From Jannaschia sp. M317 (GTDB lineage: Bacteria; Pseudomonadota; Alphaproteobacteria; Rhodobacterales; Rhodobacteraceae), in NCBI RefSeq assembly GCF_025141175.1, contig NZ_CP081155.1, positions 282,001 to 346,000 of the forward strand: 64,000 nucleotides of DNA, written 5' to 3'. A program made the translations under genes and the position numbers. Positions 7,667-16,548 of the stretch are shown one piece after another. The notes below the pieces were generated by a model. It was not told where the DNA came from. It did not search any database and worked only from the letters and a program-made list of their open reading frames with translations. Each line of letters starts with the position of its first letter. Position 1 is the first letter of the stretch.

Positions 7667-8223
7667 CAGCCCAGCCCCGCAGGCGACGGGCCGACCCAGC
7701 CGTGGATCAGGAACACGACGACGAAAAGGACGAGCGCGACTGTGGCGGCCGTCACCTCTTTCTTGACGGGCACCGGATGCGCCGGGGTCCAATCGGGAAC
7801 GGCCCGGTTGATCAGGGCGATTTCCGCCAGCGCCCAGATCAGCAGCCCCCCGAACAGCAGCAACGACGCGACATCCCCGTTCGCCAACAGGTGCGCCGCC
7901 GCCCAGATCGCAAAGGCAGTCAGCTGCGGGTGGCGGATAAGGCGGGTGATTCGCGTCTTCGCGCCCGAGGCGGCAAAAAGGTAGAAGGCCAGCAGAACCG
8001 CCAGATTGTTCACCGGATAGACCCAAGCCCCCAGCGCCCAAAGCAGATCGTACGGGGCCCAGCGATAGCCGAAGATCATCAGCAAGATCGACACGACCAC
8101 CCCTGCGGTCACGGCCCCCTTGCCGGCCTCGCCCATGGCGGCCCGGCGGTCGGGGGCGACCCGTTTGAAGACATGCGCGCCCGCCCACAGGCCGACCCCC
8201 AGCACGATCATAAGATAGCCCAT
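7666..8223 (-). CDS. NnrU family integral membrane protein
   Basis: A 185-residue protein with about five to six hydrophobic helices. Family features are GVGLWAGAHVFKRVAPDRRA at the N-terminus and the RLIRHPQLTAFAIWAAAHLLANGD segment, which also resembles isoprenylcysteine methyltransferase/NnrU proteins. NnrU was first linked to nitrogen oxide metabolism in Rhodobacter, but members next to mch are common in this family and need not act in denitrification. No denitrification genes are seen here. It lies 3 bases downstream of the malyl-CoA gene. Confidence 0.85.
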   Translation of the reverse strand: MGYLMIVLGVGLWAGAHVFKRVAPDRRAAMGEAGKGAVTAGVVVSILLMIFGYRWAPYDLLWALGAWVYPVNNLAVLLAFYLFAASGAKTRITRLIRHPQLTAFAIWAAAHLLANGDVASLLLFGGLLIWALAEIALINRAVPDWTPAHPVPVKKEVTAATVALVLFVVVFLIHGWVGPSPAGLG

Positions 8224-8226
8224 GGT

Positions 8227-9090
8227 TCAGCCCTCCAGCTTGGCGATTGCCTCCTGCTTGTCCAGCGTCCGGCGGGCGGTGTCCACATGCAGGTTCTCGA
8301 CGATCTTGCCATCCAGCACCGCGACGCCCTGCCCTTCGGCCATTGCGGCCTCGAAGGCGGCGATCTGGCGGCGCGCCAGGTCGAGTTCGGCTTCGGTGGG
8401 GGCAAAGGCGGCATTTGCGATGGCGATCTGCGCGGGGTGGATCAGGGTCTTGCCGTCCATCCCCAGGTCGCGGCCCTGTTCGCATTCGGCGTGCAGCCCG
8501 TTGTCATCCTTGAAGGCGTTGTAGACCCCGTCGATGCAGGGAATCCCTGCCATACGCGCGGCGGCTAGGCAGGTCTGCAGCGCGAACATCATCGGCAGAC
8601 GGTCGGCGCGGGTCCGACACCCCAGGTCCTTGGCCAGGTCATTCGTGCCCATGACGAATCCCCCCATGCGGGGCGCACGGGCGATTTCGGCGGCGTTCAG
8701 AATACCCTCCGGCGTTTCCATCATGGCCCAGACCGTGGCGGCAGATCCGGCGTCATCCAGTTTCTTCGCAACTGCGGCAACATCTGCGGCCCCATTTACC
8801 TTGGGCAAGAGAATCGCCTCGATATCTGCACCGGCAAAGGCATCCACGTCCTGGGCACCCCAGGCGGTATCGGCCCCGTTGACGCGCACGATCCGGGCGC
8901 GCGGGGCATAGCCACCCTGCGCCAGCGCATCGGCCAAGATGCCCCGAGCATTGACTTTTTCGTTCGGGGCGACGGCGTCTTCCAGGTCGAAGATGATCGC
9001 ATCGACCGGCAGGGTTCGGGCCTTGTCGAGCGCCCGATCCTTGGATCCGGGAATATAGAGAACGGAGCGGTAGGGGCGGGCATTGGTCAT
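8227..9090 (-). CDS. mcl2: (3S)-malyl-CoA thioesterase / CitE-type beta-methylmalyl-CoA lyase paralogue
   Basis: A 287-residue CitE-like TIM-barrel protein. Visible features are YRSVLYIPGSKDRALDKA, IIFDLEDAVAPNEK (acidic metal site), the ETPEGILNAAEIARAP stretch and GKTLIHPAQIAIANAAF near the C-terminus. The length and N-terminus match the Rhodobacter Mcl2 thioesterase (about 285 residues) better than the lyase Mcl1 (about 318 residues), so hydrolysis of malyl-CoA to malate is the likelier activity. Start MTNARPYRS at 9090. First gene of the mch operon; cytoplasmic enzyme of the ethylmalonyl-CoA pathway. Confidence 0.82.
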   Translation of the reverse strand: MTNARPYRSVLYIPGSKDRALDKARTLPVDAIIFDLEDAVAPNEKVNARGILADALAQGGYAPRARIVRVNGADTAWGAQDVDAFAGADIEAILLPKVNGAADVAAVAKKLDDAGSAATVWAMMETPEGILNAAEIARAPRMGGFVMGTNDLAKDLGCRTRADRLPMMFALQTCLAAARMAGIPCIDGVYNAFKDDNGLHAECEQGRDLGMDGKTLIHPAQIAIANAAFAPTEAELDLARRQIAAFEAAMAEGQGVAVLDGKIVENLHVDTARRTLDKQEAIAKLEG

Positions 9091-9361
9091 GGGGGTCTCC
9101 GATATCTGCGGGGAACTTGGACCATGAGGCGCAATGTTTGGCAAGTCTCAATGCTGCATTGCGGAATTTTGTTGCGGACGCGCCTGCTGCCCTGCGGCGC
9201 GAACGGGGACATGGGCGCGTTAATCATTTGTTCGGGGGTTTGTGGCAGCCTTTCTTCATCCACGTCGAAGCCGGGCACCGTCCGGACCACCGACGACCAG
9301 AGGCCTGCCGCCCGGCTGTCTCTGGTCATCGGCAGGTCCCAGATCACGAAAGGAACGTGCC
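9091..9361. other. Divergent promoter region between mcl2-type gene and small exported protein
   Basis: 271 bases without a gene. A conspicuous inverted repeat CGCAATG (9130-9136) ... CATTGCG (9157-9163), with the inner palindrome CAATG-CTG-CATTG at 9149-9161, lies 40-73 bases upstream of the leftward gene and could be an operator for the ethylmalonyl-CoA-pathway operon. The rest (9165-9361) shows nothing I can interpret. Confidence 0.35.
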
Positions 9362-9691
9362 ATGACCAAGACCCAGAAACTCAACGGCTCCCTGATCGGG
9401 TTGACGGTGCTTCTGCTGACGCTTCTGACCCTGCCGGCCAAGGCAAACCCACAGAACTGCGGGCCCAGGGGGACGGTCGTCGAACGGCTGTCATCGCATT
9501 TTGGCGAAACCCGGCGCGGGATCGGCCTGGCCCGACAGAATCGCGTGGTGGAGGTCTTTGCCTCCGATGCCTCCGGCAGCTGGACGATCACGATCACCCT
9601 GCCCGACGGCAACACCTGCCTCGTCGCCTCCGGTCAGGCGTGGGAGGATCGGATGGACGACCTCAGCCATCTCGCGGACATGGAATCCTAA
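9362..9691 (+). CDS. Small exported protein upstream of mdh
   Basis: A 109-residue protein with a clear signal peptide (hydrophobic run GLTVLLLTLLTLPAKA, likely cleaved before NPQN). The mature domain has two Cys (NPQNCGPRG and GNTCLVASG) and the pattern SWTITITLPDGNTC, which recurs in small periplasmic proteins of this bacterial family. Function unknown. I chose the ATG at 9362 because AAAGGAACG lies just before it and the longer reading frame has no signal. It ends 156 bases before mdh and may have its own promoter. Confidence 0.65.
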   Translation: MTKTQKLNGSLIGLTVLLLTLLTLPAKANPQNCGPRGTVVERLSSHFGETRRGIGLARQNRVVEVFASDASGSWTITITLPDGNTCLVASGQAWEDRMDDLSHLADMES

Positions 9692-10810
<1,119 letters not shown>

Positions 10811-10832
10811 TCCCAGACCGACTCACCCCTGC

Positions 10833-10859
10833 AGAAGCCCCGCCTTGGCGGGGCTTCTT
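10833..10859 (+). terminator. Intrinsic terminator of mdh
   Basis: A perfect 12-base inverted repeat, AGAAGCCCCGCC (10833-10844) with GGCGGGGCTTCT (10847-10858), separated by two bases. It is followed by only a short T-run (CTTG), so strength rests on the very stable stem. It lies 22 bases after the mdh stop. Confidence 0.8.
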
Positions 10860-10862
10860 GCG

Positions 10863-10927
10863 TTGGCGCTAACGGTTAACGGAGGGTTTCCAGATTTGTG
10901 ATCACACATTCGCAGCCTGTGATCACA
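10863..10927. promoter_or_regulatory. Candidate TCA-cycle operator upstream of sucC
   Basis: TTGGCGCTAACGGT at 10863-10876 is identical to the element upstream of sdhC. TGTGATCACA occurs at 10897-10906 and again at 10918-10927; the two copies start exactly 21 bases apart, as at sdhC. Box pair to sucC start: 115-145 bases. Here the element continues as CTAACGG-TTAACGG (10869-10882), a direct near-repeat not present at sdhC. The shared architecture is seen directly; the regulator is inferred. Confidence 0.65.
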
Positions 10928-11041
10928 CTGGCCAATTTTTCCACCGCATTCGCGGAATTCATAGCGATTTCTGTTCCCATGCCGGTTTCGTCGTGCCAGT
11001 CCGAAGGGCGACCCATGAACCGACCAGCGGGGACGCATCCG

Positions 11042-12235
11042 ATGAACATCCACGAGTATCAGGCCAAGGCCCTTCTGCGCGACTACGGTGCCCCCGTCAG
11101 CGAAGGCGTTGCCGTGACCAAGGCCGCCGACGCCAAGAACGCCGCCGGGCAGCTTGACGGCCCGCTTTGGGTGGTCAAGGCACAGATCCATGCGGGCGGC
11201 CGCGGCAAGGGCTCCTTCAAGGAACCCGAGGCCGGTGAAAAAGGCGGCGTGCGCCTGACCAAGTCGGTCGAAGAAGCCGCGAACGAAGCCAAGGCCATGC
11301 TCGGCAACACGCTGGTCACGCATCAGACCGGCCCGGCGGGCAAGCAGGTCAACCGCATCTACATCGAAGACGGCTCCGGCATCGCGCGCGAACTGTACCT
11401 GGCCCTGCTGGTCGATCGTCAGACCAGCCGCATCGGCTTTGTCTGTTCGACCGAAGGCGGCATGGACATCGAGGAAGTCGCGGCATCGACCCCCGAAAAG
11501 ATCGTCAGCTTCTCGGTCGATCCCGCCACCGGCTTCCAGCCCTACCACGGCCGCCGCGTCGCGTTTTCGCTGGGACTGGAAGGCGCGCAGATCAAGCAGT
11601 GCGTCAAACTGATGGGACAACTCTACCAGGCCTTCACCGAGAAGGACATGGAGATGCTGGAAATCAACCCGCTGATCGTGACCGACACGGGCGACCTGAA
11701 GGTGCTGGACGCCAAGGTCGGCTTCGACGGCAACGCCATCTACCGCCACAAGGACATCGCCGAGCTGCGCGACGAAACGGAAGAGGACCCCAAGGAACTC
11801 GCCGCGTCCAAGTTCGACCTGAACTACATCGCGCTGGATGGTGAAATCGGCTGCATGGTCAACGGCGCGGGCCTGGCTATGGCGACGATGGACATCATCA
11901 AGCTGTATGGTGCCGAGCCTGCAAACTTCCTGGACGTCGGCGGCGGTGCCACCGAAGAAAAGGTGACCGAAGCCTTCAAGATCATCACCTCCGACCCGCA
12001 GGTGAAGGGCATCCTGGTCAACATCTTCGGCGGCATCATGCGCTGCGACGTCATCGCCGAAGGCGTTGTCGCCGCGGTCAAACAGGTGGGCCTGAAAGTG
12101 CCGCTGGTTGTCCGGTTGGAGGGCACGAACGTCGAGCAGGGTAAGAAGATCATCAATGAATCCGGCCTCGATGTGATTGCGGCCGATGACCTGAAGGACG
12201 GCGCACAGAAGATCGTGAAGGCTGTGAAGGGGTGA
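11042..12235 (+). CDS. sucC: Succinyl-CoA ligase (ADP-forming) beta subunit
   Basis: A 397-residue beta subunit with the N-terminal ATP-grasp domain and C-terminal ligase domain. Landmarks are [30 protein letters not shown], the metal/nucleotide site [13 protein letters not shown], and [20 protein letters not shown]. It couples succinyl-CoA cleavage to ATP or GTP formation with SucD. It is first in the suc operon and 115 bases downstream of the twin TGTGATCACA boxes. Unusually, sucD does not follow directly: a repeat region and two exported-protein genes separate the two subunit genes. Confidence 0.97.
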   Translation: MNIHEYQAKALLRDYGAPVSEGVAVTKAADAKNAAGQLDGPLWVVKAQIHAGGRGKGSFKEPEAGEKGGVRLTKSVEEAANEAKAMLGNTLVTHQTGPAGKQVNRIYIEDGSGIARELYLALLVDRQTSRIGFVCSTEGGMDIEEVAASTPEKIVSFSVDPATGFQPYHGRRVAFSLGLEGAQIKQCVKLMGQLYQAFTEKDMEMLEINPLIVTDTGDLKVLDAKVGFDGNAIYRHKDIAELRDETEEDPKELAASKFDLNYIALDGEIGCMVNGAGLAMATMDIIKLYGAEPANFLDVGGGATEEKVTEAFKIITSDPQVKGILVNIFGGIMRCDVIAEGVVAAVKQVGLKVPLVVRLEGTNVEQGKKIINESGLDVIAADDLKDGAQKIVKAVKG

Positions 12236-12240
12236 GCGAA

Positions 12241-12333
12241 CGAACCTGCCATAGGCAGGCGGACCGTCCAGTGGACGGTCCGGTTCGCGAACGGGCGGAG
12301 CCCCGGGCGCACGAACGGGCGGAGCCCCGGGCG
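12241..12333. repeat. Hairpin pair plus 24-base tandem repeat after sucC
   Basis: Three structured elements follow the sucC stop. CCTGCC-ATA-GGCAGG lies at 12245-12259. GGACCGTCCA-G-TGGACGGTCC at 12261-12281 is a 10-base perfect inverted repeat. CGAACGGGCGGAGCCCCGGGCG occurs at 12288-12309 and again at 12312-12333 with a 2-base spacer. CGAACC at 12241 and GGTTCG at 12282 close the first two hairpins into one larger structure. It may attenuate transcription or stabilise the sucC mRNA; it looks like a family of repetitive intergenic elements, but only one locus is seen here. Confidence 0.7.
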
Positions 12334-12378
12334 TCTGTCCCGGCGCGCGCCCGGCGTCGTCACCATGCCCCGGCTGGC

Positions 12379-12894
12379 ATGGTGCGGCTTTCGGCGCTTG
12401 CACTGGGGCTCGTCGCGGCCCTTCCCGCCGCCGCCAACCCCATGCGCGCCGCCGCGCTGGACGCGTTCGCGCGCAACTGCCTGTCGCCGCATCTGACGGC
12501 GACGACGGCGACGGCGAACCTCGCCCCGCACGCGCGGCACGATTTCTACGACCTGCGTCCGTTTTCGGCGGACGCGCCCTCACCGGCCCGCACGCCAGTG
12601 ACACCCGGCACCGACCGCCGCTGCGAGATCGCCTTTGACGGCGACGCAGGCCCGCAGGCCGCAGAGGTCGCCGTCGGCGCCCTTGCCGCCGAGGGTATCC
12701 GCACCGAGGCCCCGCTGCCCGCCACCCACGTGACCGCGGCCCTGCCCGGCACCACGCTGCTGGCCGCGCGCTTTCTCAACCCGAACCGCGTGGCTGTTGT
12801 GCACACCGGCACCCGCCCCGGCCCGAATGGCCCCGAAACCTTTCTGAGCGTCGAACGTCTGACACCCGAGGCCAGCGCCGAGGTGTCCCGATGA
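12379..12894 (+). CDS. Exported protein between sucC and sucD (171 residues)
   Basis: The signal peptide is [21 protein letters not shown]. The mature part begins [20 protein letters not shown], with a second Cys in [14 protein letters not shown], a typical two-Cys small periplasmic domain. The C-terminal stretch [30 protein letters not shown] is beta-rich. I placed the start at 12379 because the frame upstream crosses the repeat region and lacks a signal. No family recognised. It overlaps the next lipoprotein gene by 4 bases, so both belong to the suc transcript. Confidence 0.65.
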   Translation: MVRLSALALGLVAALPAAANPMRAAALDAFARNCLSPHLTATTATANLAPHARHDFYDLRPFSADAPSPARTPVTPGTDRRCEIAFDGDAGPQAAEVAVGALAAEGIRTEAPLPATHVTAALPGTTLLAARFLNPNRVAVVHTGTRPGPNGPETFLSVERLTPEASAEVSR

Positions 12895-13469
12895 TCCGTG
12901 CCGTCGCCCTTCTGACGCTGGCCGTGCTGGCGGGATGCGTGTCGAACACCGCGCCGGTTCAGACCTCTGCCGCGTTCCGCGCCACCGCATCGGAGCGCAT
13001 CCAGTTCGCGCTGGAGGCGGTGTGCCTGAACAACACCACCCGCGCCGCGCAAAACCGGGCCGCGCGCAGCCTGGGCTTTCCGATTGCGGAACGCGAGGGC
13101 GCATCGACCGTCTACGTCAACCCGACGACCCTGACCTTTCTGCGGATCGGCCCCGCGCCGGACCAGTTCATCACAACCGAAGCCGGGCGGCTTGCCTATC
13201 GCGGGTCCGGCTGTTCGGTCGGCTCGCCCGCCGTGGGTATCCAGGGGGCCAATGCGATTTCCGGTCGGGTGCTGGCCGCACGGCTTGCGGATGGCACCGA
13301 CCTGCTGAACCGCCCGGTCAGCGCCGGAACCAATGAACTTGGCGGGGCCGGGTTCTTCTTCGAGGACCTCTCGGTCACGCTGCCCATCGCCGATACCACC
13401 TTCACCAACGAACAGACGGGCGAGAGCGAGACGATCTCGCACCCCGTCATCCTGATCATTCACAGATAA
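12891..13469 (+). CDS. Lipoprotein between sucC and sucD (192 residues)
   Basis: Begins [21 protein letters not shown], a lipoprotein signal with the lipobox Cys at residue 16. The mature part carries two further Cys (EAVCLNNTT and [10 protein letters not shown]). It starts inside the last codons of the upstream gene (ATGA overlap at 12891) and ends 32 bases before sucD. Function unknown. The separation of sucC and sucD by this gene pair is the odd feature, because the two ligase subunits are needed in equal amounts. Confidence 0.65.
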   Translation: MIRAVALLTLAVLAGCVSNTAPVQTSAAFRATASERIQFALEAVCLNNTTRAAQNRAARSLGFPIAEREGASTVYVNPTTLTFLRIGPAPDQFITTEAGRLAYRGSGCSVGSPAVGIQGANAISGRVLAARLADGTDLLNRPVSAGTNELGGAGFFFEDLSVTLPIADTTFTNEQTGESETISHPVILIIHR

Positions 13470-13501
13470 AGACCGCGCAGCCGCGCAATACGGAGACAGA
13501 C

Positions 13502-14383
13502 ATGGCCATTCTCATCGACAAAGATACCAAGGTGATCTGCCAGGGCTTCACCGGCTCTCAGGGGACGTTCCACTCCGAGCAGGCGATCGCCTACGGCACC
13601 CAGATGGTCGGCGGTGTCACGCCCGGCAAGGGCGGTCAGTCACACCTGAACCTGCCGGTCTTCGACAGCTGCCACGAGGCGGTGGAAAAGACCGGGGCCA
13701 ATGCCTCTGTCATCTACGTCCCGCCCCCCTTTGCCGCCGATTCCATCCTGGAGGCGATCGACGCCGAAATCCCGCTGGTCGTCTGCATCACCGAGGGCAT
13801 CCCGGTTCTCGACATGATGAAGGTCAAGCGCGCGCTGGACGGGTCGTCGACCCGCCTGATCGGGCCGAACTGCCCCGGCGTGATCACGCCCGACGCCTGC
13901 AAGATCGGCATCATGCCCGGCCACATCCACAAACGTGGGTCGGTGGGCGTCGTGTCCCGCTCGGGCACCCTGACCTATGAGGCGGTCAAGCAGACCACCG
14001 ACATGGGGCTCGGCCAATCCACCGCCGTCGGCATCGGCGGCGACCCGATCAAGGGAACCGAGCATATCGACGTGCTGGAAATGTTCCTGGCCGACCCGGA
14101 AACCCATTCGATCATCATGATCGGTGAGATCGGCGGCACCGCCGAGGAAGAGGCCGCGCAATTCCTGGCCGACGAGAAAAAGGCCGGCCGCTGGAAGCCG
14201 ACCGCCGGGTTCATCGCCGGCCGCACCGCCCCTCCGGGCCGCCGCATGGGCCACGCAGGCGCCATCGTCGCGGGTGGCAAGGGCGATGCCGAGTCCAAGA
14301 TCGAGGCCATGCGCAGCGCGGGCATCGTCGTGGCCGACAGCCCGGCCACCCTGGGCGAGGCCGTGAAAGAAGCGATCGGCTGA
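13502..14383 (+). CDS. sucD: Succinyl-CoA ligase alpha subunit
   Basis: A 293-residue CoA-binding subunit. Visible are the CoA-binding segment [20 protein letters not shown], the [20 protein letters not shown] loop, and the phospho-His loop [20 protein letters not shown], whose His carries the phosphoryl group in catalysis. ATG at 13502 after an ACGGAGACA ribosome site. The stop shares a base with the next start (TGATG), coupling sucD to the exported-protein pair downstream. Confidence 0.97.
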   Translation: MAILIDKDTKVICQGFTGSQGTFHSEQAIAYGTQMVGGVTPGKGGQSHLNLPVFDSCHEAVEKTGANASVIYVPPPFAADSILEAIDAEIPLVVCITEGIPVLDMMKVKRALDGSSTRLIGPNCPGVITPDACKIGIMPGHIHKRGSVGVVSRSGTLTYEAVKQTTDMGLGQSTAVGIGGDPIKGTEHIDVLEMFLADPETHSIIMIGEIGGTAEEEAAQFLADEKKAGRWKPTAGFIAGRTAPPGRRMGHAGAIVAGGKGDAESKIEAMRSAGIVVADSPATLGEAVKEAIG

Positions 14384-14982
14384 TGCGCCGCGCGGGCGCC
14401 ATCGCGCTGACCCTGGCCCTCACCCTTTCGGGTGGGTTGGTCCGGGCTGCCGAGGTGCCCGACGCCTGCCTGATCCCCGCGACCGACCTGGACATGACCC
14501 TGGCCGGTCTGGAACGCGCGGGCTGGCAGGTGGTGCCGGGCGGAACCCTGCCGCCCGAGGTGGCGGAACTGCTCGTCTGGTCCTACGCCACACAGTACCT
14601 GACCGGCGATTCCGGGGGTGAACCGCTCGACAGCATCCTGACCCTGCAACGGCGCACGGTCGAGGGGCTGGCGCGCAAGCGCGACATCCCCACCAGCAAA
14701 ACCCGGCTCTTGCAGCGTGACGGGGCCGCGCTTGCGGTCTTCTGGCGCGTTCCGGAGGCTGGCATGATGGAGCTTCAGTGTCGCGGTGCCATGCTGGAGG
14801 CGGGGGCGGACGTCCCCGATACCGTCATCGGCACACTCGCCCGCCAGGAAGTCGACGGCGGGGCAATCATGATCCTGCCGCTGGATGCCGCCGCCCTGAC
14901 CGCCGAGATCGGCGGCCTCGCGACCGTGCCCACCGCTGTTCTCGATAGCTACATTCGTTTCGAAGGGGAGCCGTCGCTGTGA
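14383..14982 (+). CDS. Exported protein after sucD (199 residues)
   Basis: Signal peptide [24 protein letters not shown]. The mature part begins VPDACLIPATDLDMTLAGLERAGWQVVPGG, then predicted helices and a second Cys in MELQCRGAMLE. The layout (a single Cys shortly after the signal, an ExxGW motif, one later Cys) is the same as in the next gene, whose sequence reads QPCIADHFDPARYRAELEAIGWTFIP, so the two are probably tandem paralogues. It starts on the last base of sucD and overlaps the next gene by 4 bases. Function unknown. Confidence 0.65.
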   Translation: MRRAGAIALTLALTLSGGLVRAAEVPDACLIPATDLDMTLAGLERAGWQVVPGGTLPPEVAELLVWSYATQYLTGDSGGEPLDSILTLQRRTVEGLARKRDIPTSKTRLLQRDGAALAVFWRVPEAGMMELQCRGAMLEAGADVPDTVIGTLARQEVDGGAIMILPLDAAALTAEIGGLATVPTAVLDSYIRFEGEPSL

Positions 14983-15593
14983 TCCGTGCCGCTGTACTTG
15001 CCCTGACGCTTGCCGCGCCCGCCGCGGCGCAAGGCGTGCCCCTGCCCGATCCGATGCAGCCCTGCATCGCCGACCATTTCGACCCCGCCCGCTATCGCGC
15101 CGAGCTGGAGGCGATCGGCTGGACCTTCATTCCCGCCATGAACCGCGCCGCCCAGACCGACCGTCTGGCCCGTGCCTTCGCCGCGTTGTCCGTGCCCGAA
15201 GGCACCGCGCCCGAGGACATGCTGGCCGAGGCGCGCCTGCTCTGGGTCGACCGGTCCGAGGAATCGATGATCTTCGACGGCGGCGGCCAGACCCTGATGA
15301 TATCCGGCGTCGCCGAGAGCGAGATCGGAACCCGTGCCGTGATCTGCTACGTGGCGCTGCTGACTGCATCCGACCTGGACCCCGCGTTCGAGGCGGCCCG
15401 CCTGCGCGATGCCACCGGCCTGCAGGACGACGCGACGCAGATCTTTTCGACAACCTACGCCGAGGTGCGGCCCGACCAGGATGTCACCGTCACCTTTGCG
15501 CGCCCCAATCCCGACCGCTCGGATCCCACGCGGCTCGCCTCCACCCCCGCAGGACTGGCCACGCGCCTCGACCTGCCCGCCCTGCCCGAGTGA
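14979..15593 (+). CDS. Exported protein, probable paralogue of the preceding gene (204 residues)
   Basis: Signal peptide MIRAAVLALTLAAPAAAQG, then PLPDPMQPCIADHFD and AELEAIGWTFIPAM, matching the Cys and E.xGW pattern of the gene upstream; a second Cys is in AVICYVALLTASD. No enzyme motif seen. It overlaps the previous stop by 4 bases. After it the operon is interrupted by an AT-richer stretch carrying a sulfotransferase before sucA. Confidence 0.65.
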   Translation: MIRAAVLALTLAAPAAAQGVPLPDPMQPCIADHFDPARYRAELEAIGWTFIPAMNRAAQTDRLARAFAALSVPEGTAPEDMLAEARLLWVDRSEESMIFDGGGQTLMISGVAESEIGTRAVICYVALLTASDLDPAFEAARLRDATGLQDDATQIFSTTYAEVRPDQDVTVTFARPNPDRSDPTRLASTPAGLATRLDLPALPE

Positions 15594-15711
15594 CGCAAAT
15601 GGAAAATTCCCTGATGCTCCGAAATTGCATTACGCCTGTCACACATAAGCGGTTGGTTATGTCTTCAATTTTCAGCATCACGGCTGAGATGGGGTGCGCG
15701 GAGTACTCTGA

Positions 15712-16437
15712 ATGTTAGTGTCGCATCCTTATCAATTTATCTATCTCAAGACCAGCAAGACTGCTGGCACCTCAATTGAAATGGCTCTGCAAGGGGCGGC
15801 TTTCAATCAGGATCCGGACCAGGTGAAAGCCGCCACACACGCGCAAGTCGGAGTTCGAGGCGTCATTGGGAGGAGAATGATATTCAACCTCTCAAGCAAA
15901 GAGACCGCCGCAGACAAGATCTGGCTACCGCATATGTCGGCTGCGGACCTGTTCGACAGGGTTGGAGAACGAATTTGGAATAGATACGACAAAGTCGCAT
16001 CCGTTCGGAACCCGTTTGACCGAATGGTGTCCAATTTCCATTGGCGCCGGACAGTTCGCCACGAAATCAAGGGTCATAAGGTCTCGACCAGAGAAATCGC
16101 TGAAAGCGGATTCGACGAAATTCGCTCCGAGTTCCGTGATTTTATTATGTCCAATGACGCCATCGTGGATGGAGAAACCGTCATGTTGAATGGTAAGTTT
16201 TGCATCACTAAAGCGATTAGATATGAACACCTGCGCGAGGATTTGATACGTGTCGCCAAGGAACTTGAACTGGACGAAAACCGACTGAGAATTCCGGAAA
16301 CGCTTGTCAGTAAACATCTACGACATGGCCATTCGGTCGCAGACTATTACGATCAAAGCACGGTTGAACAAGTCAAGAAGAGAATGTTCTGGGCGTTTGA
16401 GAAATTCGGCTATCCAGAAAAGCCAGGCGATCAGTGA
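15712..16437 (+). CDS. Sulfotransferase-family protein upstream of sucA, AT-rich
   Basis: A 241-residue protein of the Sulfotransfer_2 type. The PAPS 5'-phosphate loop is in YLKTSKTAGTSIEMAL (residues 11-26) and the 3'-phosphate site in SVRNPFDRMVSNFHW. The predicted reaction is sulfation of an unknown acceptor, perhaps a glycan. Base composition is clearly more AT-rich than the flanking suc genes, with many A/T-ending codons (AAA, GAA, ATA, TTT), which suggests horizontal acquisition. It lies between the exported-protein pair and sucA, 118 and 111 bases from its neighbours, and has no strong ribosome site. Confidence 0.8.
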   Translation: MLVSHPYQFIYLKTSKTAGTSIEMALQGAAFNQDPDQVKAATHAQVGVRGVIGRRMIFNLSSKETAADKIWLPHMSAADLFDRVGERIWNRYDKVASVRNPFDRMVSNFHWRRTVRHEIKGHKVSTREIAESGFDEIRSEFRDFIMSNDAIVDGETVMLNGKFCITKAIRYEHLREDLIRVAKELELDENRLRIPETLVSKHLRHGHSVADYYDQSTVEQVKKRMFWAFEKFGYPEKPGDQ

Positions 16438-16548
16438 TACAGTTGACACCCCCGATTGATGGCAAAGACTACTTTGGCCTTAAAAAATGCCCCCAAGTGA
16501 CCGCTCGATGACCCAAGTTTCCGCCCCCGCCCTTCAAGAGGTGATCGC

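Noticed and set aside
12288..12333. Tandem 22-base repeat as a CRISPR array
   Set aside because: Only two copies with a 2-base spacer and no unique spacers; no cas genes anywhere in the window.
10823..12604. 593-codon reverse frame across sucC
   Set aside because: Antisense shadow of sucC; it also runs through the mdh terminator and the repeat block.
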